Notes: generated from the letters alone by a model not told the origin. DNA of 64,000 nt from Plantactinospora soyae (GCF_014874095.1 NZ_JADBEB010000001.1:1364001-1428000), one strand, 5' to 3'. Shown: positions 18,415-26,919, counted from the first letter of the stretch. A program made the numbers and translations.

Positions 18415-20928
18415 GTGACGTCGCCGCCAACAGTATCGGCCGGTACCGGCGCCGATCGGCCCCGGGCGGCCGACGGTCCGGACCCGGACGAACTGTTGAC
18501 CCGGCTGGCCGCCCGCAGCGCCCGCAATTCGGCCGGGGACCCGGTCACGCACGTCGAGCGGCTGCCCGCGCGTACCGGCGTGGTGGCACCATGGCCGGAC
18601 TGGGTGCCGGCGAAACTGCGCGCGGCCCTCGCCGACCAGGGCGTGGTCGCGCCGTGGCGGCACCAGGCGGAAGCCGCCGAGCACGCGTACGCCGGCCGGC
18701 ATGTGGTGATCGCCACCGGAACCGCGTCCGGAAAGTCGCTCGCCTACCAACTGCCCGCCCTGGCCACCCTGCTGACCGACCCCCGGGCCACCGCGCTCTA
18801 CCTGGCGCCGACGAAGGCACTCGCCGCCGACCAGTTGCGGTCCGTGGCCGGCCTCGGCCTCGACGGGGTACGACCGGCGTGTTACGACGGCGACACCCCG
18901 CGCGCCGAACGGGACTGGATCCGGCAACACTCCCGGTTCGTGCTGACCAATCCGGACATGCTGCACCACGGCATCCTCCCCGGACACGCGAAGTGGTCCG
19001 GCTTCCTGCGCCGATTGGCGTTCGTGGTGGTCGACGAGTGCCACACCTACCGGGGAGTGTTCGGGTCACACGTGGCCCACGTGCTGCGCCGGTTGCGCCG
19101 CCAGACCGCGCGCTATCCCCGTACCCCGGGACAGCCGGCACCGGGCCCGACCGCGTCCCCGCTGCGCCTGCCCGCGCCGCGGCCCGGGTCCGGCCCGGCG
19201 CAGGGCCCGGTGTTCGTGCTGGCCTCCGCGACGTCCGGTGACCCGGCGACGGTGGCCGAGCGGCTGATCGGCCTGCCGGTCAGCGCGGTCACCGAGGACG
19301 CCTCGCCGCGCGGCGGGCTGACCTTCGCGCTCTGGGAGCCGCCGCTGCTCCCGCCGGCCTCGGGTTCGGAGCCGGCCGACCCCGGCACCGGCGTCGACCC
19401 GGACGCGGAGTTCAACGCCGCACCGGTACGCCGCTCGGCGTTGCGGGAGACCGCCGACCTGCTCAGCGACACGGTCGCGGCCGGGGTACGGACGTTGGCC
19501 TTCGTCCGATCCCGGCGTGGTGCGGAGGTGATCGCCACCACTGCCCGGCGGTCCCTCGACGAGGCGGTGCCGGGGCTGGGCAGCCGGGTCGCCGCCTACC
19601 GGGCGGGTTACCTTCGGGAGGAGCGCCGGGCGCTGGAGCAGGGACTGCTCGGCGGCGACCTGCTCGGGCTGGCCTCGACCAGCGCGCTGGAACTCGGCGT
19701 CGACCTGGTCGGCCTGGACGCGGTGCTGATCTGCGGCTATCCCGGCACCCGGGCCTCGCTCTGGCAGCAGGCGGGCCGGGCCGGGCGATCCGGCCGGGAG
19801 GCGCTCGCCATGCTGGTGGCCCGGGACGATCCACTGGACACCTACCTGGTGCACCATCCCGAGGCGCTGTTCGGCCGACCGGTCGAGGCCGCCGTACTCG
19901 ACCCGGCCAACCCGTACGTGCTGGGGCCGCAACTGTGCTGCGCGGCGGCCGAGTCCCCGCTGACCGCCGCCGACCTGGAACTCTTCGGCGAGGGCGCCAA
20001 GGAGGCGGTGGAGGCGCTGGTGGCCGGGGGCGCGCTCCGGCGCCGCCCCACCGGCTGGTACTGGCGACACAGCGGGCGGCCCGAGGTGGACCTGCGAGGC
20101 ACCGGCGGTGCGCCGCTGGACGTGGTCGAATCGTCGACCGGGCGGCTGCTCGGCACGGTCGATCCGGCGTCGTCCCACTTCCAGGTCCATCCCGGCGCGG
20201 TCTACCTGCACCAGGGCGTGTCGTACGTGGTGGACGACCTGAACCTCGACGACGGGTGCGCGCTGGTGCACGCGGAGGAGCCGGACTGGTCCACCCATCC
20301 CCGGGACGTCACCTCGCTCTCCGTCGTCTCGGTCCGGTCCTACCGGGACGCCGGGCCGGTCGGGCTGTTCCTCGGCGAGGTCGACGTGACCAGCCAGGTG
20401 GTGTCGTACCAGCGCCGACGGCTCGCCTCCGGCGAGGTGCTGGACACCCGACCGCTGGACCTGCCGGCCCGGGAACTGCGTACGGTCGCGGTCTGGTTCA
20501 CCGTCTCGCCCCAGGCGCTGGCGGCGGCCGGAGTCGAGGTGGCCGACGTACCGGGTGCGCTGCACGCCGCCGAGCACGCCGCGATCGGGCTGCTGCCGCT
20601 GGTCGCCACCTGCGACCGCTGGGACATCGGCGGGCTGTCGACCGCCGCCCATCCGGACACCGAGGCGCCCACGGTCTTCGTCTACGACGGTCACCCGGGT
20701 GGTGCGGGGTTCGCCGAGCGGGCGTACCACGCGGCGGCGGCGTGGCTGGGCGCGACCCGGGACGCGATCGCCGAGTGCGGCTGCGAGACCGGCTGCCCGT
20801 CCTGCGTCCAGTCCCCGAAGTGCGGAAACGGCAACAACCCGCTGGCCAAGGCGGAGGCGGTCCGGGTCCTCGACGTGGTGCTGACGAACCTCGCGAAGGT
20901 CACCCCGACAGAGCCGCCCGGAAACTGA
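18415..20928 (+). CDS. DEAD/DEAH helicase with DUF1998 (MrfA/Hrq1-like)
   Basis: An 837-aa SF2 helicase. The P-loop TGTASGKSLAYQ is near residue 101, motif II DECH is at ~206, the helicase C-terminal domain has SALELGVDLVGLDAVLICGY and QQAGRAGRSGR, and the DUF1998 region ends with four cysteines (CGCETGCPSCVQSPKCGN). The architecture matches MrfA/Hrq1 helicases, which repair crosslinked or mitomycin-damaged DNA. GTG 18415 is chosen (GTG 18406 is in frame too); there is no strong ribosome site. It is divergent from the bldG-like gene. Confidence 0.88.
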   Translation: MTSPPTVSAGTGADRPRAADGPDPDELLTRLAARSARNSAGDPVTHVERLPARTGVVAPWPDWVPAKLRAALADQGVVAPWRHQAEAAEHAYAGRHVVIATGTASGKSLAYQLPALATLLTDPRATALYLAPTKALAADQLRSVAGLGLDGVRPACYDGDTPRAERDWIRQHSRFVLTNPDMLHHGILPGHAKWSGFLRRLAFVVVDECHTYRGVFGSHVAHVLRRLRRQTARYPRTPGQPAPGPTASPLRLPAPRPGSGPAQGPVFVLASATSGDPATVAERLIGLPVSAVTEDASPRGGLTFALWEPPLLPPASGSEPADPGTGVDPDAEFNAAPVRRSALRETADLLSDTVAAGVRTLAFVRSRRGAEVIATTARRSLDEAVPGLGSRVAAYRAGYLREERRALEQGLLGGDLLGLASTSALELGVDLVGLDAVLICGYPGTRASLWQQAGRAGRSGREALAMLVARDDPLDTYLVHHPEALFGRPVEAAVLDPANPYVLGPQLCCAAAESPLTAADLELFGEGAKEAVEALVAGGALRRRPTGWYWRHSGRPEVDLRGTGGAPLDVVESSTGRLLGTVDPASSHFQVHPGAVYLHQGVSYVVDDLNLDDGCALVHAEEPDWSTHPRDVTSLSVVSVRSYRDAGPVGLFLGEVDVTSQVVSYQRRRLASGEVLDTRPLDLPARELRTVAVWFTVSPQALAAAGVEVADVPGALHAAEHAAIGLLPLVATCDRWDIGGLSTAAHPDTEAPTVFVYDGHPGGAGFAERAYHAAAAWLGATRDAIAECGCETGCPSCVQSPKCGNGNNPLAKAEAVRVLDVVLTNLAKVTPTEPPGN

Positions 20929-20955
20929 TCGCGGATAGTCGGTATTCGCATGTAT

Positions 20956-20998
20956 GGATCTGAGTAGATCCGGTTAAGTTAGTCTGGGAGCGCTTCCA
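20956..20998. promoter_or_regulatory. Inverted repeat plus CebR/LacI-type operator-like box
   Basis: GGATCT-gagt-AGATCC (20956-20971) is a 6-bp inverted repeat just past the helicase stop and could end that transcript. Fourteen bases on, TGGGAGCGCTTCCA (20985-20998) differs at one base from TGGGAGCGCTCCCA, the CebR/CelR operator of cellulose-utilisation genes in Streptomyces and Thermobifida. It lies 24 bp before the small gene at 21022. Confidence 0.55.
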
Positions 20999-21021
20999 CG
21001 GATCCGCCTGAGGAGGACGTC

Positions 21022-21231
21022 GTGGCCGACACCATCGCCGAGACCGTCGAACTGCTGTACACCATCGACCAGGCACACCTCACGGTCGATCAGCAGATCG
21101 CTCTCTCCCAGGCGTACGCGGCACTGGCCCAGGCCGAACGCCTGGACCAGATCCACCAGATGTTGCACAGCATCCACCAGGTGCTCAACAGCTGGGTGGT
21201 GCGGCGGGCCACCGAGGGCGGCGTCCGCTGA
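21022..21231 (+). CDS. Small conserved-looking protein, unknown
   Basis: A 69-aa soluble helical protein (starts MADTIAETVELLYTIDQAHL; later LDQIHQMLHSIHQVLNS) with regularly spaced Leu/Ile/His, likely a short coiled coil. GAGGAGGA precedes the GTG start, and a CebR-like box lies immediately upstream. I do not recognise the family. Confidence 0.7.
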   Translation: MADTIAETVELLYTIDQAHLTVDQQIALSQAYAALAQAERLDQIHQMLHSIHQVLNSWVVRRATEGGVR

Positions 21232-21447
21232 ACCGGCCGCGCTGAACCGGCTGCACCGAACCGGCTGCGTGGCCGAACCTCCGGTACCGAAGGTTCCGTT
21301 CCTCCGACACCGCCGCAGGTCACGCCGTCGATCGCGCGGGCCTGGCCGGGGCGCGGGGCGGCCGGCACCTACCGGTCCGGCACCTACCGGTCCGGCAGCC
21401 CGAGGCCGACGGACCGGTAGGACCCACCTGATCGTGGATGATGCGGA

Positions 21448-22146
21448 TCAGCCGGATACGGAGAAGCTGTTAGTCACGAAGTCCCGGCCGCCGGCCGCCG
21501 AGGTGATCTCGTAACCAAGCTGGACGTCACCGATCGTGACGTCGCCGAACCAGCCACGACTGCGGATCCAGGTCGCGATCGCCCGGATGTCGACCGTGCC
21601 GGCGTTGGTGTTGCTGGTACGGATGAACGAGTAGACCTGGTTCGAGCCGTTCGAGCCCCGGTAGATGTCCCAGGAGTGGCCGCCGACCGACGCGGTGACC
21701 TGGAAACTGCCCAGCGGCCCGACCGGCCCGTACTTGTTCATCCACAGCATGATCTCGTGGGCGTGGTCGGACGACCAGACGTCGTACACGGTGGTGAAGG
21801 CGACTCCGCTGGTCGGCACGGTGACGTTGAAGCTGCTCGTGACCGGGCCGAGGGCACTGACCCGTCGCCCGATGTAACGGGTCGCGTTCGGGTACGACTT
21901 GATCCCGCCGGTGTTGGGATGGTTGGCCCAGACCCCCCAGTTGCTCGGCGAGTTGGCCCAGATGGTCTGCGAGCCGTAACCCGAGCCCCAGATGTTGTTG
22001 TACAGCGTGTAGCCGCCACTGGACCAGGTGCCCCAGCGGTCGCTGGAACTCCAGACGGCCGCCTGGGCGGGGACGGGTGCGGCGGTGACGGCGAGCAGCG
22101 CGGCGAGGGCGAGGGCGCCGACCGTCAGACGGGCGGTACGCAGCAC
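21448..22146 (-). CDS. Secreted glycoside hydrolase family 12 endoglucanase
   Basis: A 232-aa secreted protein. The signal peptide (VLRTARLTVGALALAALLAV...APVPAQA) is cleaved near residue 30. The mature enzyme is a single GH12 beta-jelly-roll, with putative nucleophile E131 in HEIMLW and acid/base E213 in GYEIT. It cleaves beta-1,4-glucan (cellulose or mixed-linkage). There is no carbohydrate-binding module. GTG 22146 follows AAGGAGGT; the upstream frame is leader. A palindrome overlapping its predicted promoter suggests sugar-responsive repression. It is divergent from the FN3 protein. Confidence 0.88.
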   Translation of the reverse strand: MLRTARLTVGALALAALLAVTAAPVPAQAAVWSSSDRWGTWSSGGYTLYNNIWGSGYGSQTIWANSPSNWGVWANHPNTGGIKSYPNATRYIGRRVSALGPVTSSFNVTVPTSGVAFTTVYDVWSSDHAHEIMLWMNKYGPVGPLGSFQVTASVGGHSWDIYRGSNGSNQVYSFIRTSNTNAGTVDIRAIATWIRSRGWFGDVTIGDVQLGYEITSAAGGRDFVTNSFSVSG

Positions 22147-22316
22147 GATGACCTCCTTGTCGACCCGGCGGTACGGATGCCGGGATAGCCGGAGCGGCCG
22201 GAGCGGGTTCGACGGTCGGGCGAGCGTGCCGGGTCGGCTGACCCGGGCGGGTCGACCCGTCGATCCACTTCGGCCGAGGCGGGGCAGAGGGCGCGCGCGA
22301 CATGGCCTCATCCGAA

Positions 22317-22345
22317 AATTTAGTTTTGGTTCCAAACTAAGTCAA
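22317..22345 (-). promoter_or_regulatory. GH12 promoter with palindromic operator in the spacer
   Basis: On the minus strand TTGACT (22345-22340) and TAAATT (22322-22317) are 17 bp apart. The spacer is a near-perfect palindrome (22320-22340; arms TTAGTTT/AAACTAA) in an AT-rich patch, resembling ROK- or MarR-type operators. It predicts a 5' leader of about 160 nt before the GTG at 22146. Confidence 0.6.
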
Positions 22346-22385
22346 TAGATGTACACCGATCACATTCGGGCGAAGCCGCGCCCAG

Positions 22386-22425
22386 TGCGATCGCATTGAC
22401 ATGCCCAAATGGCTGCTCATAGAGT
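22386..22425 (+). promoter_or_regulatory. Promoter for the FN3 protein, with TGCGATCGCA palindrome
   Basis: TTGACA (22396-22401) and TAGAGT (22420-22425) are separated by 18 bp, upstream of the GTG at 22507. The 10-bp perfect palindrome TGCGATCGCA (22386-22395) touches the -35 box and could bind an activator or repressor. Confidence 0.55.
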
Positions 22426-22506
22426 GGGTTCCCCTCACCCTCCGTAACTTTCCGGCTCCGTCTCCCCATCTCCTCCCGTCTCCGTCTCCGAAGGCAGGTC
22501 GTCGCT

Positions 22507-23823
22507 GTGACCACGCCCGTCAGCACGACGGCGGCTCGCCGCCGGCCCGCCCTCCCGTACGCCGCGATCGTCATCCCCCTCGTGCTGGCCGTGACCACCG
22601 CCAGCGTGGTGCTGCCGGTGACCGCAACGGCGGCCGTACCCGACGGTCCCGCCGCCGTTGCGGCGGCGCCGCTGCTCGGTGACGACTTCGAGGACGGCGA
22701 CGCGTCGGGCTGGTCCACCTCGGGCGGACAGTGGTCGGTGGGTTCCGACGACTCACGGGTGTACCGGCAGCGCGGCGGAAGCGGCAGCGCGAGCGCCCGA
22801 ACCGGCGATCCGACCTGGACGGACTACACGGTCACCGCCCGGATCAAGCCGACGACCCTCCGGCCCGGCCGCTCGACGATCGGGGTGCTCGCCCGACTCC
22901 AGTCGAGCACCAGCTACTACTACCTGACGCTGCGGTCGGACAACCAACTCGAACTGAGCAAACTGGTCTCCGGCCGGGTCACCTCGCTCGCCACCGCCCC
23001 GGCCACGGTCACCCTCGGCACCTGGCACACGCTGCGGCTGGCCGTAACCGGCAACTCGCTCGTCGGCCAACTCGGCACGGTGTCGGTCAGCGCCACCGAC
23101 GGTCAGTTCGGCGCGGGACGGATCGGGCTGGTCAGCACCTCCGCCGCCGGCTCGTTCGACGACGTACTGGTGGAGCCGCCCGCGCCGGCACCGGACCGGG
23201 AACGACCCAGCACGCCCGGCAGGCCGCAGGTCCTGGAGGTCGTACCGGGGGCGGTGACCATCACCTGGCCGGCGTCGACCGACAACGTCGGGGTGACGCA
23301 GTACTACGTCTACCAGGGTGACCAGTTCTACACGCAGTGGATCGCCCGGATCGTCCCGGACAACAGCCCACTGACGCTACCCATCGGCGCCACGGCTGCG
23401 AGCAGCCACTTCTCGGTCTCCGCCCGCGACGCGGCCGGCAACACCTCGACGATCTCGTCCCGGATGACCGTCTCGCAACCGCCGAGCTTCCCCCGCAGCG
23501 GCGACAACACCGTCCCGCCCACCGCACCGGGACCGCCCACGGTGCTCGGGGTGACCGCCGAGGGCTACCGCCTCGGCTGGGAGCCGGCAACGGACGACCT
23601 GGGCGTCGTCGAGTACCACGTCTACCACGTGTTCAACGTGGACGAGATCCGGGTGGAAGCCAAGGTCACCACCAACACCGCCGTCATCGTGCCGCGCGGC
23701 GGCTACGAAACGGTGCGGATCGTCGCGTACGACGCCTCGTGGAACTCCAGCAGCAGCGTCACGGTCCAACTTCCCCCACCACCGACCCCGTCCGCCCTGC
23801 CGCCAGGGCCGCCGGCCAGGTGA
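22507..23823 (+). CDS. Secreted protein: concanavalin-like domain plus two fibronectin III domains
   Basis: A 438-aa exported protein. The signal/anchor helix spans ~17-45 (YAAIVIPLVLAVTTASVVLP). Residues ~60-220 form a laminin-G/concanavalin-like beta-sandwich (DDFEDGDASGWSTSGGQWSV...GRIGLVSTSAAGSFDDVLV), as in 3-keto-disaccharide-hydrolase-like domains. Two FN3 repeats follow, each introduced by TPGRPQVLEV / APGPPTVLGV and with PATDDLGVVEYHVYH. The tail is Pro-rich. It is probably a polysaccharide-binding accessory of the divergent GH12 enzyme. No catalytic residues are identifiable. Confidence 0.75.
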   Translation: MTTPVSTTAARRRPALPYAAIVIPLVLAVTTASVVLPVTATAAVPDGPAAVAAAPLLGDDFEDGDASGWSTSGGQWSVGSDDSRVYRQRGGSGSASARTGDPTWTDYTVTARIKPTTLRPGRSTIGVLARLQSSTSYYYLTLRSDNQLELSKLVSGRVTSLATAPATVTLGTWHTLRLAVTGNSLVGQLGTVSVSATDGQFGAGRIGLVSTSAAGSFDDVLVEPPAPAPDRERPSTPGRPQVLEVVPGAVTITWPASTDNVGVTQYYVYQGDQFYTQWIARIVPDNSPLTLPIGATAASSHFSVSARDAAGNTSTISSRMTVSQPPSFPRSGDNTVPPTAPGPPTVLGVTAEGYRLGWEPATDDLGVVEYHVYHVFNVDEIRVEAKVTTNTAVIVPRGGYETVRIVAYDASWNSSSSVTVQLPPPPTPSALPPGPPAR

Positions 23824-23866
23824 ATTCCGCTCGCCCGCCGATCCGTCAGCCGGCTACGGTCACCCG

Positions 23867-24409
23867 GTGGTCACGTTGTCGCGGCGGTACCGCTACGTCG
23901 GTCCGGCCGAGATCCTGGCCGGGATAACCCCCGACGGCGCCGGTACGCCGATCGCCGCAGCACGTGACTTCGCCGGCTGGGTGTCGACCGTACCGGCGCC
24001 GGACCTGGCCGAGCCGTTCACCTACGTGGTCGACCTCGACGGCGTACTGCGGTTGGCGCCCCGGCGCAGTGAGCATGTCGCCTGCGCCGAGGGGCGGGAC
24101 GTGCTCGGCGCCGGAGAGATCGCCTTCGTACGCCAGCCGCCGGAAGAGGCGAGCCTCGGCGGGCTCGACTGGAGGGTCGACGAGGTCAGCAACCAGTCCA
24201 CCGGCTACTGCCCTGACCTGAACTCGTGGCCGGTGGTGGCCGCCGCTCTCGACCGGGCCGGCCTTGCCCACCCCGACGGCTTCACCGCTGGCCTCGTGTT
24301 CCGCCGCTGTCCGGACTGCCACCAGCGCAACGTGGTCAGGGACGACGACTTCGTCTGCGCGCTCTGCGGTGGAGTCCTGCCGGAGCGATGGAACTTCGAT
24401 TCCGGTTGA
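23867..24409 (+). CDS. Conserved actinobacterial hypothetical protein with zinc ribbon
   Basis: A 180-aa soluble protein. The N-terminal part has YVVDLDGVLRLAPRRSEHVA and EVSNQSTGYCPDLNSWPVV; the C-terminus has a zinc ribbon (CPDCHQRNVV, then CALCGG). I recall close relatives as uncharacterised proteins in Streptomyces and Micromonospora; the function is unknown. GTG 23867 lacks a strong ribosome site and the start may be leaderless. Confidence 0.7.
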   Translation: MVTLSRRYRYVGPAEILAGITPDGAGTPIAAARDFAGWVSTVPAPDLAEPFTYVVDLDGVLRLAPRRSEHVACAEGRDVLGAGEIAFVRQPPEEASLGGLDWRVDEVSNQSTGYCPDLNSWPVVAAALDRAGLAHPDGFTAGLVFRRCPDCHQRNVVRDDDFVCALCGGVLPERWNFDSG

Positions 24410-24411
24410 CC

Positions 24412-24699
24412 GCGGCCGGCCCCACTCCCCGATCCCGACTCCAGGCCGGCACGACGGTGACGAGCCGCTCCGGACCCGTCGGCAGCAACAGGCAGACCGC
24501 CTCCAGCACCCGACCGGAGTCGGTACGGCGTACCTGGAGCAGCACCTGCAACGCGGCGGCCACCTGGGCGTGCAGGGCCGGCCGGGGCAGCTCACCGAGC
24601 GACCCGAGCGTCCAACCGCGCCGGTACGTCCACCGGAGCGTTCGCGTGCAGGGTGCCCGCCCCGCCCTCGTGCCCGGTGTTCAACCCACACAGCAGGTC
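24412..24699 (-). pseudogene. 3' fragment of TadA/CpaF-type pilus ATPase, frameshifted
   Basis: Reading the minus strand from 24699, one frame gives DLLCGLNTGHEGGAGTLHAN followed by APVDVPARLDA, the conserved LNTGHEGGAGTLHAN block of TadA/CpaF secretion ATPases, then hits a stop. Shifting one base near 24630 continues with LGSLGELPRPALHAQVAAAL and VLLQVRRTDSGRVLEAVCLL, ending VTVVPAWSRDRG as TadA C-termini do. Upstream of 24699 homology stops abruptly. So a tad pilus locus once lay here and only the last ~95 codons survive, at the edge of the island. Reading across the frameshift is my own by-eye reconstruction. Confidence 0.75.
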
Positions 24700-24804
24700 G
24701 ATGTATCAGGATTTGAATAGCGGGGACTAGGACCCTGGCTCTAGTTGATCACCGTGGGTGTCGACGCGCGGCCGGGTTGTGACCACCGTCTATCCTGGTT
24801 GTTC

Positions 24805-25665
24805 GTGGGCAATATCGAGGTGGACCTGAACAACCCTGCCGGCCGGCTCCTCTGGATGCTCGAAGAGGCCAACAAGCAGCTTGAGCAACCAGCCGTCCGA
24901 GTTTGGGCCGACATCTTCGACGTCGACCCAACCGACATGGCTGGACTCATGCGGGGTATCGCTGACGTCGCCGCAACTGCCGCAGACGTCCGTACCCAGA
25001 TCAACGCCCTGTCGGACGACCCGCAAATCTTCCTCATGCACTACGGGGAGGTCGAGCGCACGGTCGCCAAGTTCCCGTATATGGGCAATAACCATATGAA
25101 CTGGTTCCTGTCAGACTTCCGAGACACCGGCCGATACTGCCTCATCCACTGCTCCACCCTCCTCACCCGCCGCCAGCCGGAGCCGCGACTGGTCGACGAG
25201 ACGATTCAGAACCTGGTCAACGAGATCCACTCCATCCTCCGCGCGGTGGAGCACCACGAGAACCTGGACTCCGAGCTGAAGGCGTTTCTCCTGCGACATC
25301 TGCTGGTCTTGAAGCGAGCCCTCGAAGACTTTCACCTGTTCGGATCTAAACCCGTCGAGCAGGCACTCGACGAGGCGGTGGGTGCAATCGGCCGCAAGCC
25401 CCACCTCGTTGAGCGCATGCGGCAGAACAACTATGTCTCGGCGTTCATAGCGCTGTTGCTGTCCGTGGATGTCGCTCTCGGCATGGCGTCGAACACCAAG
25501 GCACTCACGGCCTCCCCCGTGAACCCGCCGAGCCCATCGCCGGCCGTCGCGGAACTGGCTCATCGATGCGAGATCCGGATCATTGACCGGTCGGACGAAC
25601 GGGAAACGGCCGATGCCTACGACGAATTCGAAGATTGGCCAGCACCGGCAAACGCCGGCTCCTAG
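24805..25665 (+). CDS. Hypothetical protein, mostly helical
   Basis: A 286-aa soluble helical protein. Recognisable stretches include MLEEANKQLEQPAVRVWADIF, LSDDPQIFLMHYGEVERTV and a helix-rich centre (LKAFLLRHLLVLKRALEDFHLF). The C-terminus is a Pro-rich linker and acidic tail. I do not recognise the family. GTG 24805 is preferred (TATCCT about 9 nt upstream, leaderless type); an in-frame TTG at 24745 would add 20 unconvincing residues. A hairpin follows directly. Confidence 0.6.
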   Translation: MGNIEVDLNNPAGRLLWMLEEANKQLEQPAVRVWADIFDVDPTDMAGLMRGIADVAATAADVRTQINALSDDPQIFLMHYGEVERTVAKFPYMGNNHMNWFLSDFRDTGRYCLIHCSTLLTRRQPEPRLVDETIQNLVNEIHSILRAVEHHENLDSELKAFLLRHLLVLKRALEDFHLFGSKPVEQALDEAVGAIGRKPHLVERMRQNNYVSAFIALLLSVDVALGMASNTKALTASPVNPPSPSPAVAELAHRCEIRIIDRSDERETADAYDEFEDWPAPANAGS

Positions 25666-25676
25666 ACGGACAGAGA

Positions 25677-25704
25677 AAGCCCGCCCGGCGAACCGGACGG
25701 GCTT
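25677..25704. terminator. Hairpin between convergent genes
   Basis: AAGCCCG-c-CCGG-cgaa-CCGG-a-CGGGCTT forms a GNRA-type (CGAA) capped stem 12 nt after the stop of the preceding gene and 15 nt from the convergent membrane gene. Confidence 0.8.
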
Positions 25705-25718
25705 CCCCTCGATCATTT

Positions 25719-25958
25719 CTACTTCAGCCGCTTCCGTTTACCGGGCGCATTGGCCAAGATCAGGAAAGCGGCTCCAAGTGGCAAGAAAGACAGCCACCCG
25801 AGGCCCGCGTTCAGCCAGACCCCGAACGCCGCGACCAGCGTCAGACACAACCACCACCTCCGGTGTCCGAGTCCCGGCAGGAACGTAATCACCGCGAGTG
25901 CGCCAACCGTGCCACCGACCAACAACCAGAACGCGGAGTGCGGGTCCCCCGCGATCAC
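25719..25958 (-). CDS. Small membrane protein
   Basis: A 79-aa protein with two or three hydrophobic helices (FWLLVGGTVGALAVITFLPG; LCLTLVAAFGVWLNAGLGWL; SFLPLGAAFLILANA) and a basic C-tail KRKRLK. GTG 25958 overlaps the stop of the upstream gene by four bases (GTGA), so it is coupled. Small membrane proteins of this kind are common next to GntR repressors in actinomycete integrative elements; the function is unknown. Confidence 0.65.
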   Translation of the reverse strand: MIAGDPHSAFWLLVGGTVGALAVITFLPGLGHRRWWLCLTLVAAFGVWLNAGLGWLSFLPLGAAFLILANAPGKRKRLK

Positions 25959-26254
25959 GCAGCAAGCCTGATCATCTTGCGGTACTCGTCGTGGCCCTCC
26001 TCGTTCTGCTGGCCGGTCTTCTCGTAGGTGGCCTCCCAGATCTCGCCCTCCCGGAAGCCCTTCTTCTCGCCCCGGTTGACCTCCGAAACCCAGAATGTCG
26101 GCGCCTTCCCGAGGAAGCGTGGGTCGAACCAAACCCACTGCCCCGGGTTCTCCCGCGCCGTTGTGCACGCGGCCAACAGTTCGCCGGAGTCGCCCCCGGC
26201 GCTGCCCGACCTCCGGATCGGCGGCTGGTAGTCCACCGGCATCAGCTGAACCAT
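25955..26254 (-). CDS. Small hypothetical protein of an integrative element
   Basis: A 99-aa soluble protein beginning MVQLMPVDYQPPIRRSGSAG, then ENPGQWVWFDPRFLG and FWVSEVNRGEKKGFREGEIW. It follows GAAGGGAATTTTG, making ATG 26254 the likely start. Divergent from the GntR-type gene at 26301 and coupled to the small membrane protein downstream. No family recognised. Confidence 0.6.
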   Translation of the reverse strand: MVQLMPVDYQPPIRRSGSAGGDSGELLAACTTARENPGQWVWFDPRFLGKAPTFWVSEVNRGEKKGFREGEIWEATYEKTGQQNEEGHDEYRKMIRLAA

Positions 26255-26300
26255 CAAAATTCCCTTCGCCTTCGCCCGCGTACCTCGCAGGCGCACGGGA

Positions 26301-26540
26301 ATTAGCGAAGCAACCACATACATCCCCGACTACCAGCGCATCGCGGATGATCTCCGCGAACAGATCAAGGCCGGCAAGTTGAAGCCCGGCGACAAGCTGC
26401 CCAGCAAGCGGGAGCTGCGCGAGATCTACGGCACCAGCGCACAGCCGGTAGACGCCGCGCTGTTCATGCTGCGCACCGAGGGCTATGTGGAGGGTCGCCA
26501 GGGCAAGGGCACCTTCGTGACCGACAAGCGGCCGTACTAG
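26301..26540 (+). CDS. Short GntR-type HTH repressor (KorSA-like), non-canonical start
   Basis: About 79 aa, a winged-helix GntR domain with no effector domain: YIPDYQRIADDLREQIKAGK, LKPGDKLPSKRELREIYGTS, DAALFMLRTEGYVEGRQGKG, TFVTDK. Short GntR proteins of this type repress transfer genes of pSAM2-like elements. The frame is open back to a TGA at 26247 but holds no ATG, GTG or TTG before the HTH, so the start is placed at ATT 26301 only as the most plausible near-cognate; otherwise the gene has lost its start. Confidence 0.6.
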   Translation: MSEATTYIPDYQRIADDLREQIKAGKLKPGDKLPSKRELREIYGTSAQPVDAALFMLRTEGYVEGRQGKGTFVTDKRPY

Positions 26541-26919
26541 CGCCGACTACTCCTTGAGCGGCGGCACGCAGGGGATCCTTTTGCTGCTCTCGCCGAAGTC
26601 GCTCGGTCAGGCGCCAGTACAGCGACCCGTCGCGCAGTCGGTAGCCGAACCAGCGCGTCGTCGTGGACTACCAGGCGGACTCTCCGACAACTCTGCCGTC
26701 ACCCCTGCTGCCGCGGGTCCAGTGAGGCACGGGTCCGAGTTAGAGATAGCTATCAGCTCTCTACGGCGGAGACCAACGTATGAATCCGAGGCAGCAAAAG
26801 CTCAACCTCATACCCGTACCTCCATGGATCTTCATGGAGGGTGATGCACGCTGAACTCCCAAAGGCCGTTGACTTCTCATGATGGTAGCCCCGTTGACGC
26901 CGGCTGAGAGCATGGGCCG
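26541..26919. other. Gene-poor spacer upstream of the paralog array
   Basis: No intact gene. On the minus strand near 26560-26680 a frame reads TTRWFGYRLRDGSLYWRLTE, coding-like but without a start and probably a scrap. Two -35-like TTGACY hexamers (26869 and 26893) precede the first array gene and may belong to its promoter; matching -10 boxes are not clear. Confidence 0.35.

Noticed and set aside
24226-24720. Plus-strand frames over the tadA scrap
   Set aside because: Composition is unnatural, and the minus strand gives recognisable TadA blocks.
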